DNA from: Phenylobacterium sp. Root1290
Lineage (GTDB): Bacteria; Pseudomonadota; Alphaproteobacteria; Caulobacterales; Caulobacteraceae
Direction of reading: 5' to 3'
NCBI RefSeq assembly: GCF_001425305.1
Contig: NZ_LMEE01000002.1
Location: forward strand, 506,191 to 570,190
Length of the DNA: 64,000 nucleotides
Part shown: positions 51,148 to 59,607 of the stretch, one piece after another
Layout: every line of letters begins with the position of its first letter
How positions within the stretch are numbered: position 1 is the stretch's first letter
The notes under the pieces: generated by a model
What the model saw: only the letters and a program-made list of their open reading frames with translations
Database searches by the model: none
Told to the model about the DNA's origin: nothing
Program-made: the position numbers and the translations under genes

Positions 51148-51816
51148 ATGGGCGAGACGATCACCCTTCGGGGCGCGGACGGCTTCGACTTTTCGGCGTA
51201 CCACGAGCAGGCCTTCACCCCGCGCAAGGGCGGCGTGATCGTGCTGCAGGAGATTTTCGGCATCGACCGGCACATCCGCGCCGACGTCGAGCGCTGGGCC
51301 AAGGCCGGCTACGAGGCGATCGCCCCGTCGCTCTACGATCGCCGCGAACGCAACTTCACCGCCGAGCACGACTCCGAGGGCCTGACCGCCGGCGTCACCC
51401 ATGCCCGCGCCACGCCCCTGGACCAGGCGCTGGGCGACATCGCCGCCTGCCGCGACTACCTCGCCGCTCGCGGCAAGGTGCTCGTCGTCGGCTACTGCTA
51501 CGGCGGCTCGCTGACCTGGCTCGCCGCCGCCAAGCTCGAGGGCATCGCCGCCGCCGCCAGCTACTACGGCAGCCTGGTGCAGGCCAACGCCGCACTGCGG
51601 CCCCTTTGCCCGACCATCATCCACCTTGGCCACACCGATCCCGGCATCCCGGCCGACGAGGTTGAAAAGGCCGTGCACGAGCACAATCCCGACGTTCCAG
51701 TCTACATCTACGAAGGCGCCGGCCACGGCTTCAACAACGAGAGCCCGGAACGCTACAACGAGGAAGCCGCCGACCTCGCCCGCGCCCGCACTCGCGAACT
51801 GTTCGAGACCGCGTGA
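51148..51816 (+). CDS. Dienelactone hydrolase family protein, copy 1
   Basis: A 222-aa alpha/beta hydrolase. The nucleophile is Cys in VGYCYGGS, as in true dienelactone hydrolases; candidate Asp in LGHTDPGIP and His in GAGHGFNNE complete the triad. The N-terminus MGETITLRG and IVLQEIFGID match the family. GGGAG lies upstream. A tandem paralogue follows immediately; both could open muconolactone-type or other ester rings. Confidence 0.92.
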   Translation: MGETITLRGADGFDFSAYHEQAFTPRKGGVIVLQEIFGIDRHIRADVERWAKAGYEAIAPSLYDRRERNFTAEHDSEGLTAGVTHARATPLDQALGDIAACRDYLAARGKVLVVGYCYGGSLTWLAAAKLEGIAAAASYYGSLVQANAALRPLCPTIIHLGHTDPGIPADEVEKAVHEHNPDVPVYIYEGAGHGFNNESPERYNEEAADLARARTRELFETA

Positions 51817-51818
51817 GC

Positions 51819-52499
51819 ATGGGCGAGCAGATCACCCTGAAGAGCGCCTTCGACGGCTTCGAACTCGGCGCCTATCACGCCCGGCCCGCCGACGCCCGTC
51901 GCGGCGGCCTGCTGCTGATCCAGGAGATCTTCGGGGTCACCGACCACATCCGCGAACTGGCCGACGCCTTCGCCGCCGACGGCTACGAGACCATCGCCCC
52001 CTCGTTCTATGACCGTCTCGAACGGGGCTTCCAGGCCGACTACAGCCAGGACGCCATCGCCAAGGGCGTGGAGTACTCGCAGGCCACGCCCTGGGACCAG
52101 GTGGCCGGCGACGCCCAGGCGGCGATCGACGCGCTCAAGGCGCCGGTCTTCGTCACCGGCTTCTGCTGGGGCGGCGCGGCGACGTGGCTGGCCGCATGCC
52201 GCTGCACGGGCCTGTCGGCCGCGGCCAGCTTCTACGGCCGCAGGATCAGCGAGCTGAAGGACGAGACGCCCCAGGTCCCGATCATCCTGCACTTCGGCAA
52301 GACCGACGCCTCCATCCCCCCGGAAAAGGTGGACGAGATCGGCGAGCGGCATCCCGACATCCCCATTCACCTCTATCCGGCCGGCCACGGGTTCGTTTCG
52401 GACCGCCGCGCCGACTATGACGCCGACAGCGCCCGGCTCGCCCGACTGCGGACCCTGGCCCTGTTCGCCAACAACGGCGGAGGCCGCAGCTCCGCGTGA
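51819..52499 (+). CDS. Dienelactone hydrolase family protein, copy 2
   Basis: A 226-aa tandem paralogue starting MGEQITLKS, two bases after the previous stop; an in-frame GTG at 51813 overlaps the stop as GTGA. It keeps Cys in TGFCWGGA, Asp in FGKTDASIP and His in PAGHGFVSD. The substrate pocket differs (YGCWG to GFCWGG context, longer C-terminus), so the two may divide related substrates. The stop overlaps the GTG of the next gene. Confidence 0.91.
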   Translation: MGEQITLKSAFDGFELGAYHARPADARRGGLLLIQEIFGVTDHIRELADAFAADGYETIAPSFYDRLERGFQADYSQDAIAKGVEYSQATPWDQVAGDAQAAIDALKAPVFVTGFCWGGAATWLAACRCTGLSAAASFYGRRISELKDETPQVPIILHFGKTDASIPPEKVDEIGERHPDIPIHLYPAGHGFVSDRRADYDADSARLARLRTLALFANNGGGRSSA

Positions 52500-53011
52500 T
52501 CCTCGAAACTTCCAGGCTGCTTCTCCGCCCCTTGGCGGAGACCGATCTCGACGCGCTCGGCGCCATCGCCGCCGATCCGAAGGTGATGGCTCACGTCGGC
52601 GACGGCGTGCCGCTCAGCCGGGCCGCGACGGCGCTCTGGATCAGCAACGCCGCCGCCAGTCTGGTGATGAGCGAGGTCGGCAGCCGCGCCGTGGTGCTGC
52701 GCAGCAGCGGCGCGCTGATCGGATGGGTCGGCCTCATCCCGACGCCCCATCGCAACCGCTTGGAACTGATCTACGGCTTCGCCCGCGCCTACTGGGGCCA
52801 GGGCTACGCCACCGAGGCCGCCCAGGCCCTGATGGCGAACTGCTCGGCCGGCACGGTGGACGCCACCATCGACCCGCGGAACCGCGCCTCGTGGCGCATT
52901 CTCGAAAAGCTCGGCTTTACGACCATCGGCGAGGAGGAGGACGAGTTCGGCCTGCCGACCCTTCGCCTGCGGCTTGAGGTCCGTAGCGAGGAAGTCACCG
53001 GCCCCTGCTAG
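52496..53011 (+). CDS. RimJ/RimL-type GNAT acetyltransferase
   Basis: A 171-aa protein from GTG 52496 (GTGA overlap). LETSRLLLRPLAETDLDAL is the standard start of RimJ-like acetyltransferases; motif A reads ARAYWGQGYATEAAQAL and motif B DPRNRASWRILEKLGF. It would acetylate a protein N-terminus or small amine; substrate unknown. Its stop overlaps the convergent membrane protein by CTAG. Confidence 0.9.
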   Translation: MILETSRLLLRPLAETDLDALGAIAADPKVMAHVGDGVPLSRAATALWISNAAASLVMSEVGSRAVVLRSSGALIGWVGLIPTPHRNRLELIYGFARAYWGQGYATEAAQALMANCSAGTVDATIDPRNRASWRILEKLGFTTIGEEEDEFGLPTLRLRLEVRSEEVTGPC

Positions 53012-53481
53012 GGCTGTTCCTCGATCTGCCGCCGCACGTCCGGAACGGTCTCCAGGGCCCGCACCAGGACCGCCTGGGCCGCCAGGATGCCGATCCCCGC
53101 GCCGTACCCTGAGAACACCCCGGCCGGGTACCTGCCGCCGTGCGCGACCGCCCAGACCTGCCAGTAGATGAACAGCGCCGCCCCAGCCAGCAGCCCGACG
53201 CCGGTCAGCACCGAGATCGCCGTCTGGCCAAAGCCCGCCTGGAAGCTCAGCCAGACGTACCTCGCCAGTCCCCGCTTCAACGGCGGGACGACCAGCGGTG
53301 CGGCCAGCGACAGAAGCAGGAACACACCGGGCCAGAGCAGGGTGCGCTGCGCGATCAGCGCCGGGCCGCCGGGCAGCACCTGGAACGCGTTGACGACCGC
53401 GCCGGCATAGATCAGCACGGCCGCGCCGACCGCCATGTCCTGCATCCGCCGGAAGTCTCGCCAGGGCTTGATGAAGCTCAT
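53008..53481 (-). CDS. Four-helix membrane protein of unknown function
   Basis: A 157-aa integral membrane protein with four hydrophobic helices (about 16-38, 44-66, 85-110 and 122-142). The N-terminus FIKPWRDFRRMQDM is basic and would face the cytoplasm. The gene ends inside the stop of the preceding acetyltransferase (convergent, four shared bases). I do not recognise a family. Confidence 0.75.
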   Translation of the reverse strand: MSFIKPWRDFRRMQDMAVGAAVLIYAGAVVNAFQVLPGGPALIAQRTLLWPGVFLLLSLAAPLVVPPLKRGLARYVWLSFQAGFGQTAISVLTGVGLLAGAALFIYWQVWAVAHGGRYPAGVFSGYGAGIGILAAQAVLVRALETVPDVRRQIEEQP

Positions 53482-53672
53482 GGGTCCGACTTAGGCGATC
53501 GACGCCGTGTCGATAAGACCCTATCGCCGCTTTCTCGCGGCATGCCGCTGATCCGCTGATTGTCCATGCATCGACCCAGGCGCCGAGGGCCATCGCCCCT
53601 GGCCCGATCCATGGCTATGCTGCAGGCGAAGGGGCCGCAAAGCGCCCCGGCGCTCTCGCCCCTCGGGACCCC

Positions 53673-54455
53673 ATGAAGCCAGCCGCCCTGGTGCTCGCCC
53701 TCGTTGTCGCGTCCCCGGCCGCCGCCCGCGCGGGTGAAACGGCCTGTTGGTACGAACAAGGCGTCATCGTCGCCCCCGCCTCGATCGACGGGCTAGCGGG
53801 CGACTACATCGTCGACACCGGCTCGCCGGTCACCCAGTTGCACGAGACCAAGGCCCAGGCGGCCGGCCTGGTGGAACCGGCCCAGCGCGGGCCGGTCCGG
53901 ATCGCAGGCCTCACCCTGCCCGATCGTCCGTTCGCGATCGCCGATCTCGACGCGCGGACCTACGCCTTTCCGACGCCCATCGCCGGCGTCATCGGCGCCG
54001 ACCTGCTGTCGGGCTATGTGGTCGATGTCAGCTTCGCGCCCTGCAAGGTCGCCATCTATCCGCGCGGCAAGGCCCCCCGCTTCGCCACGGGAGCCGCGCT
54101 GCGCCTCAGAACCGAGGGCGGGGTCGCCACCGCCCGCGCAGCCGTCTCCGACGGTCCGATGGCGTTCTCCGGCCAGTTCGTGGTCGCCACCGGCTCCGAT
54201 ACGCCGGTGCGCCTGGCCCAGAACCTCGCCTCGGTCCCCGGCGCGGCCAAGCCTGAGGACCTCTTGCCCTATGGCGAGCGCCGGGCCCGCCTGCGCGCCG
54301 CGTCCTTCGCCGGGACCCTGCTTGAGAACCTCGACGGAGGGCTCGTCTCCGATCCCCCGGGCGCGGGCGTCCTGGGTGCGCCGCTGCTGGCCCGCTGGCG
54401 ACTGCGGTTCGATTTCCCCGGCCATCGGCTTGTCCTGGCGCCCGCCGGCGACTGA
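53673..54455 (+). CDS. Two-lobed retropepsin-like aspartic protease homologue, exported
   Basis: A 260-aa exported protein (signal peptide ending ARA, near 20). Lobe 1 has the catalytic motif YIVDTGSPV (Asp48) and closes with GVIGADLL (106-113). Lobe 2 mirrors it: FVVATGSDTP (169-178) in place of the active site and GVLGAPLL (232-239) at the end. The second Asp is replaced by Ala172, so only one lobe carries a catalytic Asp. Retropepsins are normally homodimers with two Asp; the protein may be inactive, or active by dimerising. Substrate unknown. A bidirectional terminator follows. Confidence 0.85.
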   Translation: MKPAALVLALVVASPAAARAGETACWYEQGVIVAPASIDGLAGDYIVDTGSPVTQLHETKAQAAGLVEPAQRGPVRIAGLTLPDRPFAIADLDARTYAFPTPIAGVIGADLLSGYVVDVSFAPCKVAIYPRGKAPRFATGAALRLRTEGGVATARAAVSDGPMAFSGQFVVATGSDTPVRLAQNLASVPGAAKPEDLLPYGERRARLRAASFAGTLLENLDGGLVSDPPGAGVLGAPLLARWRLRFDFPGHRLVLAPAGD

Positions 54456-54475
54456 ACGCGCAGGGCCCGACAGCA

Positions 54476-54505
54476 AGAAGGCCCCGGATCGCTCCGGGGC
54501 CTTCT
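54476..54505. terminator. Bidirectional terminator between protease homologue and petC
   Basis: Perfect stem AGAAGGCCCCGGA / TCCGGGGCCTTCT with loop TCGC. It lies 20 bases after the plus-strand gene and 25 bases after the minus-strand petC stop. Only short T-rich tails follow on either side. Confidence 0.75.
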
Positions 54506-54530
54506 GTCGTCTCTGCGGAAGCGACGCGCC

Positions 54531-55379
54531 CTAGTGGGCGACGTTCTTCCAGATCTTGCGGTAGCTGGCGTACAGCAGGCCCGCGAAGATGAAGAGGTAG
54601 ATCATGGCGGCCAGACCGAAGGCCTTGCGCTCTTCCATCTTGGGCTCGGAGGCCCAGGCGATGAAGGCCGCAACGTCCTTGGACTGCTGCTCGATCGTCG
54701 ACTTGGTGCCGTCGTCGAAGCTCACCTGACCGGCCGCCAGCGGCGGGGCCATGGCGATGAAGCCGCCGGGCGGGACCTTGTCGTGCGGACCCGTCCACGC
54801 CGCGGTGACGTCACCGGCCATGTAGGGGTTGTAGTGCTGACCCGTGCCGACCTTCAGACCCGCGGGCGGGTTCTTGTAGCCGGTCAGCAGCGAGTAGATG
54901 TACTGCGGCCCGTGGTGACGAGCCTTGGCCATCACCGACAGGTCGGGCGGATAGGCGCCGCCGTTCGAGGCCCGCGCCGCCGCTTCGTTCGGGAAGGGCG
55001 ACGGGAACTTGTCGGCCGAGGTGCCCGGACGATCGATGACATCACCCGTTTCGGAGTCGATGTCCTTGATCTGATAGTCCTTGGCGATCGACTTCACATA
55101 GGGGTTGTCGTTCGGGTTCTTGTACTTCGGGTCGTAGAACGGCCCACCCTTCTGACCGAGGTTGCGGAAGTACATCAGGTTCATCGAGTGGCAGGCCGAG
55201 CAGACCTCCCGATAGACCTTGTACCCACGTTGCAGCTCAGCCTGGTCGAACTTGCCGAACGGGCCTTCGAAGCTGAACGCGACATCCTTCGGCGGCAGGG
55301 CGCCGCCGGCGGCCTGGGCCGCCGGAGCCGCGAGAATGGCCAAGCCAAGCGCCGCGAGCGCGATACCTTTACGCAGCAT
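54531..55379 (-). CDS. petC: Cytochrome c1 of the bc1 complex
   Basis: Third subunit of ubiquinol-cytochrome c reductase. 282 aa with a signal peptide (ending AQA, about 23), heme-c site CSACH, and axial Met probably in the FIAMAPPLAAGQVS segment. A C-terminal membrane anchor (AAMIYLFIFAGLLYASYRK) fixes it in the inner membrane with the heme domain in the periplasm. Last gene of petA-petB-petC, 6 bases after petB. Confidence 0.96.
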   Translation of the reverse strand: MLRKGIALAALGLAILAAPAAQAAGGALPPKDVAFSFEGPFGKFDQAELQRGYKVYREVCSACHSMNLMYFRNLGQKGGPFYDPKYKNPNDNPYVKSIAKDYQIKDIDSETGDVIDRPGTSADKFPSPFPNEAAARASNGGAYPPDLSVMAKARHHGPQYIYSLLTGYKNPPAGLKVGTGQHYNPYMAGDVTAAWTGPHDKVPPGGFIAMAPPLAAGQVSFDDGTKSTIEQQSKDVAAFIAWASEPKMEERKAFGLAAMIYLFIFAGLLYASYRKIWKNVAH

Positions 55380-55385
55380 CTGGGC

Positions 55386-56705
55386 TTAACCCCTCTTCTC
55401 AGGCGAAGCCGCGGCGCCGGCCGGCGCGTTGGCAGGATGCGAAAGCACAGGTTCGCTGATCGATTCCGGCAGCGGCAGCGGGGTCTCGGTGAGGCCCAGG
55501 ACCGGCAGGATGACCAGGAAGTATGCGAAGTAATACAGCGTGGCGATACGCGACAGCCACACGAACGAGTTCAGGTCGGCGTCCAGCAGCTTGAAGGTCG
55601 ACAGGTGCGGGATGACGTGGTCGTCCGGCAGCTGACCGCCGCAATAGCCGAGCACCAGGCAGGCCAGCAGGAAGATGAAGAAGTACAGCTTCGCCGTCGG
55701 CCGGTAGCGCATCGAGCGCACCTTGGAAGTGTCGAGCCAGGGCAGGACGAACAGGACCGCGATGGCGCCGAACATCAGCAGCACGCCGCCGAGCTTGTCC
55801 GGAACCGCGCGCAGGATCGCGTAGAACGGCAGGAAGTACCATTCGGGCACGATGTGCGCCGGGGTCACCAGCGGGTTGCCGGGGATGTAGTTGTCGGCGT
55901 GGCCCAAGGCGTTCGGGTTATAGAACACGAAGGTCGCGAACATGATCAGGAACACCACGATCGCGAAGCCGTCCTTCACCGTGTAGTACGGATGGAAGGG
56001 AACGGTGTCTTCCTTCGACTTCACGTTCACGCCGGTCGGGTTGTTGTTGCCCGGGACGTGCAGCGCCCAGATATGCAGGCCGACGACGCCAGCGATCATG
56101 AACGGCAGCAGGAAGTGCAGCGAGAAGAAGCGGTTCAGCGTCGGGTTGTCGACCGCGAAGCCGCCCCACAGCCAGGTGGTGATCGCTTCGCCCACGACCG
56201 GCAGAGCGCCGAACAGGTTGGTGATCACGACGGCGCCGTGGAAGGACATCTGACCCCAGGGCAGCACGTAGCCCATGAAGGCGGTGGCCATCATCAGCAG
56301 GTAGATCACGCAGCCCAGGATCCACAGCACTTCGCGCGGAGCCTTGTACGAGCCGTAGTACAGCCCGCGGAACATGTGGATGTAGACCGCGATGAAGAAC
56401 ATCGAGGCGCCGTTGGCGTGCATGTAGCGGATCAGCCAACCGTAGTTGACGTCACGCATGATGCGCTCGACCGAGGCGAAGGCGTGGTCCACGTGCGGCA
56501 CGTAGTGCATGGCCAGCACGATGCCGGTGACCAGCTGGATGCCGAGGCAGACCGCCAGGATGCCGCCGAAGGTCCACCAGTAGTTCAGGTTCTTCGGGGT
56601 CGGGAAGTCGATCATCGAGTCGTACGCAAGGCGCACGACAGGCAGACGGGTGTCGAGCCAACGCTCGATGCCGGTCTTCGGTTCGTAATTGGAATGTCCG
56701 CTCAT
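55386..56705 (-). CDS. petB: Cytochrome b of the bc1 complex
   Basis: Core membrane subunit binding two hemes b and both quinone sites. 439 aa, eight helices. The heme histidines are in [12 protein letters not shown] / [10 protein letters not shown] (first pair side) and SLHFLLPF / [12 protein letters not shown]. The Qo-site PEWY motif is present. It lies 5 bases downstream of petA and 6 upstream of petC. Confidence 0.97.
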   Translation of the reverse strand: MSGHSNYEPKTGIERWLDTRLPVVRLAYDSMIDFPTPKNLNYWWTFGGILAVCLGIQLVTGIVLAMHYVPHVDHAFASVERIMRDVNYGWLIRYMHANGASMFFIAVYIHMFRGLYYGSYKAPREVLWILGCVIYLLMMATAFMGYVLPWGQMSFHGAVVITNLFGALPVVGEAITTWLWGGFAVDNPTLNRFFSLHFLLPFMIAGVVGLHIWALHVPGNNNPTGVNVKSKEDTVPFHPYYTVKDGFAIVVFLIMFATFVFYNPNALGHADNYIPGNPLVTPAHIVPEWYFLPFYAILRAVPDKLGGVLLMFGAIAVLFVLPWLDTSKVRSMRYRPTAKLYFFIFLLACLVLGYCGGQLPDDHVIPHLSTFKLLDADLNSFVWLSRIATLYYFAYFLVILPVLGLTETPLPLPESISEPVLSHPANAPAGAAASPEKRG

Positions 56706-56710
56706 CTGGG

Positions 56711-57265
56711 TCAGCCCACCTTGACCTTGGTGTCGGAAAGGAAGGTGTAGTCAGGCACCAGCAGGTTCTTCGGCGCCGGACCCTTACGGATGCGGCCCGA
56801 CACGTCGTAGTGCGAACCGTGGCACGGGCAGAACCAGCCGCCGTAGTCGCCGCCGCCGAACGTCGGCACGCAGCCGAGGTGCGTGCAGGTGCCGACCAGC
56901 ACGAGCCACTGGGCCTTGCCCGGCTTGTGACGGTCTTCGTCCTTCTGCGGGTCGGGCATGCTCGCGCTGTCGTCCCCAATGGCCTTGGCGATCTCCGCGC
57001 CAGTCCGATTGCGGATGAACAGCGGCTTGCCGCGCCACTTGATCGTGACCTGCTGGCCTTCCTCGACCTTGGTCAGGTCGAATTCGACCGACGCCAGGGC
57101 CAGAGTATCGCCCGACGGGTTCATCTGGTCGATGAACGGCCAGGCGAGGCCCGCGACAGCGCCGCCGGCCGCGACCGCGGCCGCAATATGAATAAAATCA
57201 CGCCGGTTCGGGTCGTCGCCCGCGGCATGGGTATCGGGATTTGCGCCCGCGACGGTGTCGGCCAC
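56711..57265 (-). CDS. petA: Ubiquinol-cytochrome c reductase Rieske iron-sulfur subunit
   Basis: Carries electrons from ubiquinol to cytochrome c1 via a 2Fe-2S cluster. 184 aa from GTG 57265. Ligands are in CTHLGC (Cys127, His129) and CPCHGSHYD (Cys146, His149), with Cys132 and the middle Cys forming the usual disulfide. The N-terminal [19 protein letters not shown] is a twin-arginine-type anchor. The GTG gives a normal short N-terminus; the open frame extends to 57403 but through atypical Arg/Gly-rich sequence. Confidence 0.95.
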   Translation of the reverse strand: MADTVAGANPDTHAAGDDPNRRDFIHIAAAVAAGGAVAGLAWPFIDQMNPSGDTLALASVEFDLTKVEEGQQVTIKWRGKPLFIRNRTGAEIAKAIGDDSASMPDPQKDEDRHKPGKAQWLVLVGTCTHLGCVPTFGGGDYGGWFCPCHGSHYDVSGRIRKGPAPKNLLVPDYTFLSDTKVKVG

Positions 57266-57493
57266 CTTAAAGCTACCCTTCGTTTGGGGCCGCGGACTGC
57301 GACCCGTCGGACCCCTACGGATAATTCCGGAGTGATCCCGCCTTCGACCCCTGCCAGCGGTTCTGGTAAGGGCCACCGGAACTAGAATGCTGGCGCCGGG
57401 CAAACCCGCGGAAGGCTAGTGGATTGCTACTCGCAGCCCACCTTCCGTGATTCGCCCCTGGCCCCGGCTAATCCCGTGGCTGGACCGCTTAGA

Positions 57494-57961
57494 ATGCTGC
57501 TCGCGCTTTTTCAACCGGACATTCCGCAAAACCTTGGCGCGGCTCTTCGTCTCGGGGCCTGTATGGGGGTCCCCGTACACGTCATCGAGCCCTGTGGATT
57601 TCCGCTCTCGGACAAGGCAATCCGCCGTGCAGCCATGGATTACGGGCAGCCGGCCGATGTCGTCCGCCATGCCGGATGGGGCGATTTTCAGGCGGCGAAG
57701 GGCGAAAGTCGAATAGTGCTGTTTTCCACTAAGGCCGCGCTGCCATTGCACGATTTCGCGTTCCGGCCCGACGACATCCTGCTGTTCGGCCGCGAGAGCC
57801 TGGGCGTTCCGGACGACGTTCACGACGCCGCCGACGCTCGTGTCTTCATTCCGCTCACCCCGGGCCGACGCTCGCTCAACGTCACGGTCTCGGCCGCGAT
57901 CGGCCTTTCCGAGGCGTTGCGCCAGACCGGTCAATTTCCTACTCCCAGCCAAATTTCATAA
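57494..57961 (+). CDS. trmL: tRNA (cytidine(34)-2'-O)-methyltransferase
   Basis: SPOUT enzyme that methylates the ribose of the wobble base of tRNA-Leu isoacceptors. 155 aa. Typical features: LFQPDIPQNLGAALRLGACMG at the start, LFGRESLGVPDDV in the knot and the SAM-binding end IPLTPGRRSLNVTVSAAI. ATG 57494 begins directly at the motif. It is divergent from petA with 228 bp between and followed 12 bp later by hemF. Confidence 0.94.
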   Translation: MLLALFQPDIPQNLGAALRLGACMGVPVHVIEPCGFPLSDKAIRRAAMDYGQPADVVRHAGWGDFQAAKGESRIVLFSTKAALPLHDFAFRPDDILLFGRESLGVPDDVHDAADARVFIPLTPGRRSLNVTVSAAIGLSEALRQTGQFPTPSQIS

Positions 57962-57973
57962 CTGCGGTACGCG

Positions 57974-58852
57974 ATGACCAACATTTCTCCCGAGATCGAC
58001 GCCCGGCGCGCCCGCGCCAAGGAATGGTTCGAGAATCTGCAGATCCGCATCTGCGCCGAGCTTGAGCGGCTGGAGGACGAGGCGCCGGCGGATCTCTATC
58101 CCGGCGAGCCCGGCCAGTTCGACATGCGCCCCTGGACCCGCGAGACCGGGGTCGGCGGCGGCATCGGCGGCCACCTGAAGGGCCGGCTGTTCGAGAAGGC
58201 CGGCGTCCACACCTCCGCGGCCCTGGCCCGCTTCTCGCCCGAGATGGCCGCCCAGATGCCGGGCGCCGACAAGGACCCGACCTACGTGTCGGCCAGCATC
58301 AGCCTGATCGTGCACCCGCGCTCGCCGCGCGTGCCCACCGTGCACATGAACACCCGCTTCCTGTCGACCGCCGAGAGCTGGTTCGGCGGCGGCGCCGACC
58401 TGACGCCCATGCTCGACGCCCAGCGCAGCCAGGAGGCCGACGACGCCAAGCTGTTCCATGCGGCGATGCAGCAGGCCTGCGACGCCTTCGATCCCGAGTG
58501 GCACCCCAAGTACAAGGCCTGGTGCGACGAGTACTTCTTCCTGCCGCACCGCAAGGAGCACCGCGGCGTCGGCGGGATCTTCTACGACCGTCACAACAGC
58601 GGCGACTTCGAGAAGGACTTCGCCTTCACCCGCGCCGTCGGCGACGCGTTCCTCGACGTCTATCCCAAGATCGTCCGCCATCGCATGGACGAGCCCTGGA
58701 CCGAGGCCGACCGCCAGGAACAGCTGGTCCGCCGCGGCCGCTACGTCGAATTCAACCTGCTCTACGACCGCGGGACCATGTTCGGCCTCAAGGCCGGCGG
58801 CAACATCGACACCATCCTGTCCTCGATGCCGCCGATGGTGAGCTGGATCTAA
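57974..58852 (+). CDS. hemF: Oxygen-dependent coproporphyrinogen III oxidase
   Basis: Converts coproporphyrinogen III to protoporphyrinogen IX using oxygen, an aerobic heme-synthesis step. 292 aa. Motifs: GVGGGIGGHLKG, VHMNTRFL, SWFGGGADLTPM, EYFFLPHRKEHRGVGGIFYD and the C-terminal GRYVEFNLLYDRGTMFGLK. Its place beside the bc1 operon and trmL is fitting, as cytochromes need heme, but it runs in the opposite direction from pet. Confidence 0.97.
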   Translation: MTNISPEIDARRARAKEWFENLQIRICAELERLEDEAPADLYPGEPGQFDMRPWTRETGVGGGIGGHLKGRLFEKAGVHTSAALARFSPEMAAQMPGADKDPTYVSASISLIVHPRSPRVPTVHMNTRFLSTAESWFGGGADLTPMLDAQRSQEADDAKLFHAAMQQACDAFDPEWHPKYKAWCDEYFFLPHRKEHRGVGGIFYDRHNSGDFEKDFAFTRAVGDAFLDVYPKIVRHRMDEPWTEADRQEQLVRRGRYVEFNLLYDRGTMFGLKAGGNIDTILSSMPPMVSWI

Positions 58853-58860
58853 CCCCGGTC

Positions 58861-58897
58861 CCCTCTCCCCTTCCAAGGGGAGAGGCCGGGTGAGGGG
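58861..58897 (+). repeat. Dispersed GC-rich hairpin repeat, copy d
   Basis: Stem CCCTCTCCCC / GGGGAGAGG with TTCCAA loop, then CC and GGGTGAGGGG. It sits between the convergent hemF and glutamine amidotransferase genes, eight bases after the hemF stop. Confidence 0.85.
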
Positions 58898-58908
58898 TCG
58901 GCGACGCG

Positions 58909-59607
58909 CTAAGCCGTCTCGATGAACCTCTGCAGCCAGGCGCCGACCCGCAGGCGGTCGTCAGGCTGCTCGTAGCTCATCACCGCGCGGTCGGCCTCCT
59001 CATGGGTCAGCCGCGTGCCGCGCCGGGTCTCGATCAGCGCCTTGGCGTAGTCCGGTTCGAATTCCGGGTGCAGTTGGATCGAGATCGCCCGCGCCGCGCC
59101 ATAGTCCAGCATCCCCACCGGGCAGAAGTCGTTGCCGCCGATGACGCGGGCGCCCGGCGGCGCATCGACCACCTGGTCCTGGTGCGATCCCGGCACAGCG
59201 ATCGGCTCGCCGCTGTCCATCCAGCCGCGCGCCTCGTCCAGCCGGTAGCGCTGCAGCCCCAGCCCCCAGCCGTTGGGCGACTTGGTCACCTTGCCGCCGA
59301 ACGCCTGGGCCATGATCTGGTGGCCGAAACAGACGCCGACCAGCGGCGCCTGGCCCTTGGCGGCGCGCAGGAAGTCCTCCAGCGGCGCGATCCAGGGCTC
59401 AGGGTCATAGGCGCCCGCCGACGAGCCGGTGACCAGATACGCCCCGCAGTCGCTCACCCCGGACGGCAGCTCTCCCGCCGCCACGTCGAACACCGCATAG
59501 TCATAGGCCCCTTCGCCGAACAGCCGCCGGAACATCGACGGATAGCTGCCATAGCGTCCGCGAATCTCCTCCGGCGGCGCACCGGTCTCCAGAATGCCGA
59601 GCTTCAT
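58909..59607 (-). CDS. Class I glutamine amidotransferase-like protein
   Basis: A 232-aa stand-alone glutaminase-domain protein (GMP-synthase-like). Nucleophile Cys in GVCFGHQIMAQAF, plus SHQDQV and IQLHPEFEPDY for the catalytic His and Glu. No synthetase partner is next to it, so it may hydrolyse gamma-glutamyl compounds (PuuD-like roles exist). It overlaps the CCA transferase stop as TGATG and is thus coupled. Confidence 0.91.
   Translation of the reverse strand: MKLGILETGAPPEEIRGRYGSYPSMFRRLFGEGAYDYAVFDVAAGELPSGVSDCGAYLVTGSSAGAYDPEPWIAPLEDFLRAAKGQAPLVGVCFGHQIMAQAFGGKVTKSPNGWGLGLQRYRLDEARGWMDSGEPIAVPGSHQDQVVDAPPGARVIGGNDFCPVGMLDYGAARAISIQLHPEFEPDYAKALIETRRGTRLTHEEADRAVMSYEQPDDRLRVGAWLQRFIETA

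Noticed and set aside
54534-56750. Open frame of 738 codons antisense to petB/petC
   Set aside because: His/Arg/Asp-rich translation without domain; cytochrome genes on the other strand are certain.
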